A stretch of DNA of 64,000 nt, taken from an uncultured Pelagibacteraceae bacterium. Lineage in GTDB: Bacteria > Pseudomonadota > Alphaproteobacteria > Pelagibacterales > Pelagibacteraceae. The DNA is taken from the NCBI GenBank assembly GCA_902594865.1, contig CACJNV010000003.1:1-64000 (forward strand), written 5' to 3'. The position numbers were made by a program, and so were the translations under genes. The notes beneath the pieces are model-generated. The model searched no databases. It had not been told where the DNA came from and saw only the letters and a program-made list of their open reading frames with translations. Positions 60,649 to 64,000 of the stretch are shown one piece after another. Every line of letters begins with the position of its first letter. Within the stretch, counting starts at the first letter, position 1.

Positions 60649-61645
60649 GTTCGCTCGACCATTTTCCTTGAGCAGCTAAGGTACACATTTTAGCTCTATG
60701 ATTAAAAGTATTTTGAGTTGCCTCTACATTTTTAATATCTTTAGACCAAACTTTCAAAGCACTTTGTTGAAGAGCTCTTCCATATGAATAGGTCATTATA
60801 AAATTAGTGTTGTTATTTTTATTTATTAAATTTAAATTTTCTGTAGCCTCAATTTCAGATTGCCCTCCAGATAAAAAAGCTATCCCTGGAACTTCATTGG
60901 GTACAGAATTTTTAAGACATTCCAATGTTTTGATAGAAACTTCTTCATTAGAAATTTTATTTTCTGATAGATTGCCAGGCAAAATCATATTTGGTTTTAA
61001 TATTATTCCTGAGAGATCAACTTTGTGTAAAATTAGTTCCTCAAAACACTTTTTAATTACCTCTGATGTTTTGATTAAACAAATTTCTGCAGAGTGGTTT
61101 CCATCCATCAATACCTCAGGTTCTACTATTGGAACCATTCCACTTTCTTGAACTAGTGCAGAGTACCTAGCAAGTGCATGAGCATTACTACTGATTGCAA
61201 GTTTGCTTGGATATTTTTCACCAATAGAATAGACGCCTCTCCATTTTGTAAATCTTGCTCCAATATCATAATATTTTTTTAATCGATCTCTAAGTCCATC
61301 TAATCCCTCTGTAATTTTTTCTTTAGGGGAATGTGCTAAATCTTTCGCACCAGTATCAACCTTAATTCCAGGAACTGCACCAAAACTAGATATTAAATCT
61401 GGTATTGATTTTCCTGTGCTTGAAATTTGATTTATGGTTTCATCGTAAAGAATAACACCACCAATACAATCTTTCATTCCATCTGATGAAAAAAGAATTT
61501 CTCTGAAGGCAAGTCTATTTTCTGGTATTGATTTGACATTTACTGCTTCAAGTCTTTTAGTCATAGTTCCATTGCTTTCATCAGCTGCAAGAATGCCTTT
61601 GCCATTGGAAATTATTTTAAGTGCAATTTTATTTAATTCAGACAT
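60635..61645 (-). CDS. fba: Class I fructose-bisphosphate aldolase
   Basis: The 336-residue enzyme has 'GILAADESNGTMTKRLEAV', 'GGVILYDETINQ', 'KWRGVYSIGEKYPS' and the Schiff-base lysine region 'IILKPNMILPG', then 'FLSGGQSEIEATENL'. These are classical class I aldolase features, unlike the metal-dependent class II type of many bacteria. It cleaves or forms fructose 1,6-bisphosphate. It lies one base after pgk in the operon. Confidence 0.93.
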   Translation of the reverse strand: MSELNKIALKIISNGKGILAADESNGTMTKRLEAVNVKSIPENRLAFREILFSSDGMKDCIGGVILYDETINQISSTGKSIPDLISSFGAVPGIKVDTGAKDLAHSPKEKITEGLDGLRDRLKKYYDIGARFTKWRGVYSIGEKYPSKLAISSNAHALARYSALVQESGMVPIVEPEVLMDGNHSAEICLIKTSEVIKKCFEELILHKVDLSGIILKPNMILPGNLSENKISNEEVSIKTLECLKNSVPNEVPGIAFLSGGQSEIEATENLNLINKNNNTNFIMTYSYGRALQQSALKVWSKDIKNVEATQNTFNHRAKMCTLAAQGKWSSELENK

Positions 61646-61646
61646 T

Positions 61647-62825
61647 TTAATTTAATGCGGTTATACCAGGAAGGCTTTTACCTTCAAGATATTCTAAAAA
61701 AGCTCCACCTGCAGTTGAAACAAAATTAAATTCATTAACTGCCTTTAAATTATTTAATAAAGAAACTGTATCTCCACCACCAGCAACTGAAAAAATTTTG
61801 TTTGCTTTATTATTTTCAATTATTTTTTTTGCTATTTGAATACTTCCATTAGCAAAATTTGAATTTTCAAAATATCCTGCGGGTCCATTCCAAAGTATAG
61901 TTTTACTGTTATCAATAATTTTTGTTATCTTATCTATAGTTTTTGGACCAATATCTAATATCATTTCATCAAATAATATTTCGTTCAAATCTTTCTTTTG
62001 AGGAGATCCATTTAAATTATTAGATACAATCACATCTTCTGGGTAAATTATTTTACATTTTTCTCTTTTTGAAAGAGAGATAATTTCTTCGACTATTTTA
62101 TGACAATTTTTTTCTTTAATAGATTTTCCAATACTATTTCCGAAATATTCTATAAAATTATTAGCCATACCCCCAACAATTATAATATTATCAAATTTAA
62201 GAATTAAATTTTTAATAACATTAATCTTAGTTGAAATTTTAGACCCTCCAATAATACAAGTAATTGGTCTGGAAATTTCGGAAGTTATTTTATTGAGTGC
62301 ATTTACTTCTAAGTCTAACTGTAATCCAGAAAACGAAGGTAAGAATTTAGGAATCTCACAAATAGAAGTATGCGCTCTATGTGAGCAAGAAAAAGCATCA
62401 TTGACATACATATCTCCAAGATTTGATAGGAGTTCAGCAAACTTATTGTCATTTTGTTCTTCTTCTGAATAAAATCTAATATTTTCTAAAATAAAAATAT
62501 CTTCATTGTGGTTATTGAAAAAATTTTTATTTTTTATTTCTTTAATATTTTCATCAATAAGTCTTATTTTTTTTCCCAATTTATTTTGCAATTCTTCACA
62601 AATTGGTTTTAGGGAGAGCTCCTTAACCACTTTTCCTTTTGGTCTTCCAACATGAGATAAAATTATAATTTTAGCTTTTTCTTTAATCAAAAAATTTAAT
62701 GTAGGAAGAATTTTATCGATTCTTGTTGTGTCTGTTATCTTGTTTCTTTCCAAAGGAACATTCAAATCTAGTCTTAATAATATTTTTTTATTTTTTAGAT
62801 TTTTTTCGTTTATAATGCTTCTCAT
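61647..62825 (-). CDS. pgk: Phosphoglycerate kinase
   Basis: The 392-residue protein has 'LLRLDLNVPL', 'LSHVGRPKG', 'YVNDAFSCSHRAHTS', 'IIGGSKISTKINVI', 'LWNGPAGYFE' and 'VAGGGDTVSLL', all canonical. It transfers phosphate between 1,3-bisphosphoglycerate and ADP. It follows gap with a one-base overlap, the common gap-pgk order. Confidence 0.96.
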   Translation of the reverse strand: MRSIINEKNLKNKKILLRLDLNVPLERNKITDTTRIDKILPTLNFLIKEKAKIIILSHVGRPKGKVVKELSLKPICEELQNKLGKKIRLIDENIKEIKNKNFFNNHNEDIFILENIRFYSEEEQNDNKFAELLSNLGDMYVNDAFSCSHRAHTSICEIPKFLPSFSGLQLDLEVNALNKITSEISRPITCIIGGSKISTKINVIKNLILKFDNIIIVGGMANNFIEYFGNSIGKSIKEKNCHKIVEEIISLSKREKCKIIYPEDVIVSNNLNGSPQKKDLNEILFDEMILDIGPKTIDKITKIIDNSKTILWNGPAGYFENSNFANGSIQIAKKIIENNKANKIFSVAGGGDTVSLLNNLKAVNEFNFVSTAGGAFLEYLEGKSLPGITALN

Positions 62826-63832
62826 TAAGAGATTTTATGCAAAGTTTCAGCGATATCACACATTCTATTAGAAAAGCCCCACTCATTATCATACCAGGCT
62901 GATATTTTACCCATATTACTTCCAACTACATTTGTTAAAGAAGCATCTACTATTGCAGAGGCAGGATGATGATTAAAATCTATAGATACTAATCTTTCAT
63001 GAGTAACTTCTAAGATGTTTTTTAATTTATTTTTTGATGATTGTTCAAAGGCATCATTAATTTTTTTTATGTTAATATCTTTTTTTGTACAAAAAACTAA
63101 TTCAACAAGAGAAACATTAGGAGTGGGCACCCTCATCGCAACACCTTCTAGTTTCCCTTTTAAGTTTGGTATTATTTCTCCTATTGCTTTCGAAGCTCCT
63201 GTTGAGGTAGGAACGATTGATTGACTTGCAGATCTCGCTCTTCGGGGATCTTTGTGAGAGTTATCTAAAATTCTCTGATCGCTAGTAAATGCATGAATTG
63301 TAGTCATAAAACCTTTTTCAATTTCAAACTTTTGATCAAGAACACTAATTACTGGTGCTAGACAATTGGTTGTGCATGAAGCTGCAGATATTATTTTATC
63401 CTCTTTAGTAATTATATTTTCATTAACACCAAATACTATTGTTTTATCAGCATTTTTACATGGAGCAGAAACGATCACTTTTTTTGCACCATTTTCTATA
63501 TGAGCAAGAAGTTTTTCTTTTGAATTAAATTTTCCAGTGCATTCGAAAACACAATCAACATCATGTTTTTTCCAATTTATGTCTTCAATTTTTGTTTCTT
63601 GAGAAAATGTAATTTTATTTTTATTAATTATTAAATGATTTGGATCATATTCTAAATCAGCATTTAATTTTCCATGTATAGAATCATATTTGATTAATTT
63701 AGATGTAGTTTCTGAATTTGACCTGTTGTTTATATGATTAATTTTTAAATTTTTATTTTTACTTTCGACAATCGATCTAACAACCATACGACCAATCCGT
63801 CCCATTCCATTAATTCCAATTTTAATTGTCAT
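62825..63832 (-). CDS. gap: Glyceraldehyde-3-phosphate dehydrogenase
   Basis: 'IGINGMGRIGRMVVRSI' gives the NAD(P) loop, and the catalytic Cys is in 'SAASCTTNCLAPV'. 'HAFTSDQRILDNSHKDPRRAR' (two motifs) and 'WYDNEWGFSNRM' are conserved. Length 335 is normal. It starts one base after the tkt stop. Confidence 0.96.
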   Translation of the reverse strand: MTIKIGINGMGRIGRMVVRSIVESKNKNLKINHINNRSNSETTSKLIKYDSIHGKLNADLEYDPNHLIINKNKITFSQETKIEDINWKKHDVDCVFECTGKFNSKEKLLAHIENGAKKVIVSAPCKNADKTIVFGVNENIITKEDKIISAASCTTNCLAPVISVLDQKFEIEKGFMTTIHAFTSDQRILDNSHKDPRRARSASQSIVPTSTGASKAIGEIIPNLKGKLEGVAMRVPTPNVSLVELVFCTKKDINIKKINDAFEQSSKNKLKNILEVTHERLVSIDFNHHPASAIVDASLTNVVGSNMGKISAWYDNEWGFSNRMCDIAETLHKIS

Positions 63833-63833
63833 T

Positions 63834-64000
63834 TTATTTATTTAATAATTTTTTAGTGATACTTTTAATGTTTGTACTCTCTAGTCCAAAATATTTATAA
63901 ATATCTTTATAGGGTGCACTTTTTCCGAATTCATCAATTCCAAAAGCAATACCGTTATCACCTACATATTTTTTCCAACAATCGCTTGATCCAGCTTCAA
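63834..64000 (-). CDS. tkt: Transketolase, C-terminal end (gene continues right of the window)
   Basis: The last 54 codons are visible: 'AGSSDCWKKYVGDNG' and 'GIDEFGKSAPYKDIYKYFG', typical of the transketolase C-terminal domain, ending at TAA 63834-63836. One base separates it from gap. This full housekeeping transketolase contrasts with the two-domain transketolase pair at 32.4-33.6 kb. Confidence 0.9.
   Translation of the reverse strand, partial: EAGSSDCWKKYVGDNGIAFGIDEFGKSAPYKDIYKYFGLESTNIKSITKKLLNK

Overview
The window looks like part of a SAR11-type alphaproteobacterial genome (Candidatus Pelagibacter or a close relative). The DNA is extremely AT-rich, genes are packed with overlaps or gaps of a few bases, and no stretch longer than about 140 bases lacks a gene. 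The right end carries alphaproteobacterial markers: a split pntAA/pntAB/pntB transhydrogenase, a tiny aa3-oxidase subunit IV, a TrcR (DUF1013) regulator, and a tkt-gap-pgk-fba-thiE-efp run. The 5S rRNA gene stands alone, with no 16S or 23S in the window. In SAR11 the hypervariable region HVR2 is known to sit between the 23S and 5S genes, and that matches this layout. The assignment rests on gene content and recalled SAR11 biology; no database search was run.

Positions 1 to about 52.7 kb form an accessory surface-glycan island. From left to right it holds: a nonulosonic (sialic/legionaminic-like) acid set with an SDR, a DEDDh exonuclease, NeuB, NeuA and a PhyH-type oxygenase (1-3.4 kb); a large glycosyltransferase-like protein and GmhA (3.4-5.5 kb); sugar epimerases and a PglK/MsbA-type ABC flippase (5.6-9.7 kb); glycosyltransferases, FkbM methyltransferases, GalE and an RfbF-like cytidylyltransferase (10-18 kb); a Wzy-like polymerase, further GT4 enzymes, a carbamoyltransferase and a WaaL-like ligase (18-26.5 kb); and two initiating phosphoglycosyltransferases (WecA type and PglC type) with a CapD/PglF dehydratase (26.5-29.9 kb).

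The most unusual block is 29.9-33.6 kb. A small HAD protein, an altered SIS isomerase, a kinase/nucleotidyltransferase fusion in the reverse of the HldE domain order, and a two-gene mini-transketolase without its third domain are arranged as one operon. I read this as an uncharacterised route to an activated sugar. Nearby on the minus strand (35.7-42 kb) are a 'sporadic carbohydrate cluster' domain fused to a methyltransferase, a partner 2OG-Fe(II) oxygenase, a radical SAM/SPASM enzyme, a WbuC cupin and several sugar SDRs. The island closes with membrane proteins, a C-methyltransferase, GDP-fucose genes (fcl, gmd) and a Gfo/Idh oxidoreductase.

From 52.77 kb the window becomes core genome: the 5S rRNA gene with its own promoter, one last sugar epimerase, rpmJ, the oxidase subunit, pntAA-pntAB-pntB and transaldolase on the plus strand. 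A convergent minus-strand set follows: tRNA-fMet, rpsU, trcR, rpmE, suhB, efp, thiE, fba, pgk, gap and the end of tkt. I saw no convincing rho-independent terminators, IS elements, CRISPR arrays, integrases or riboswitches.
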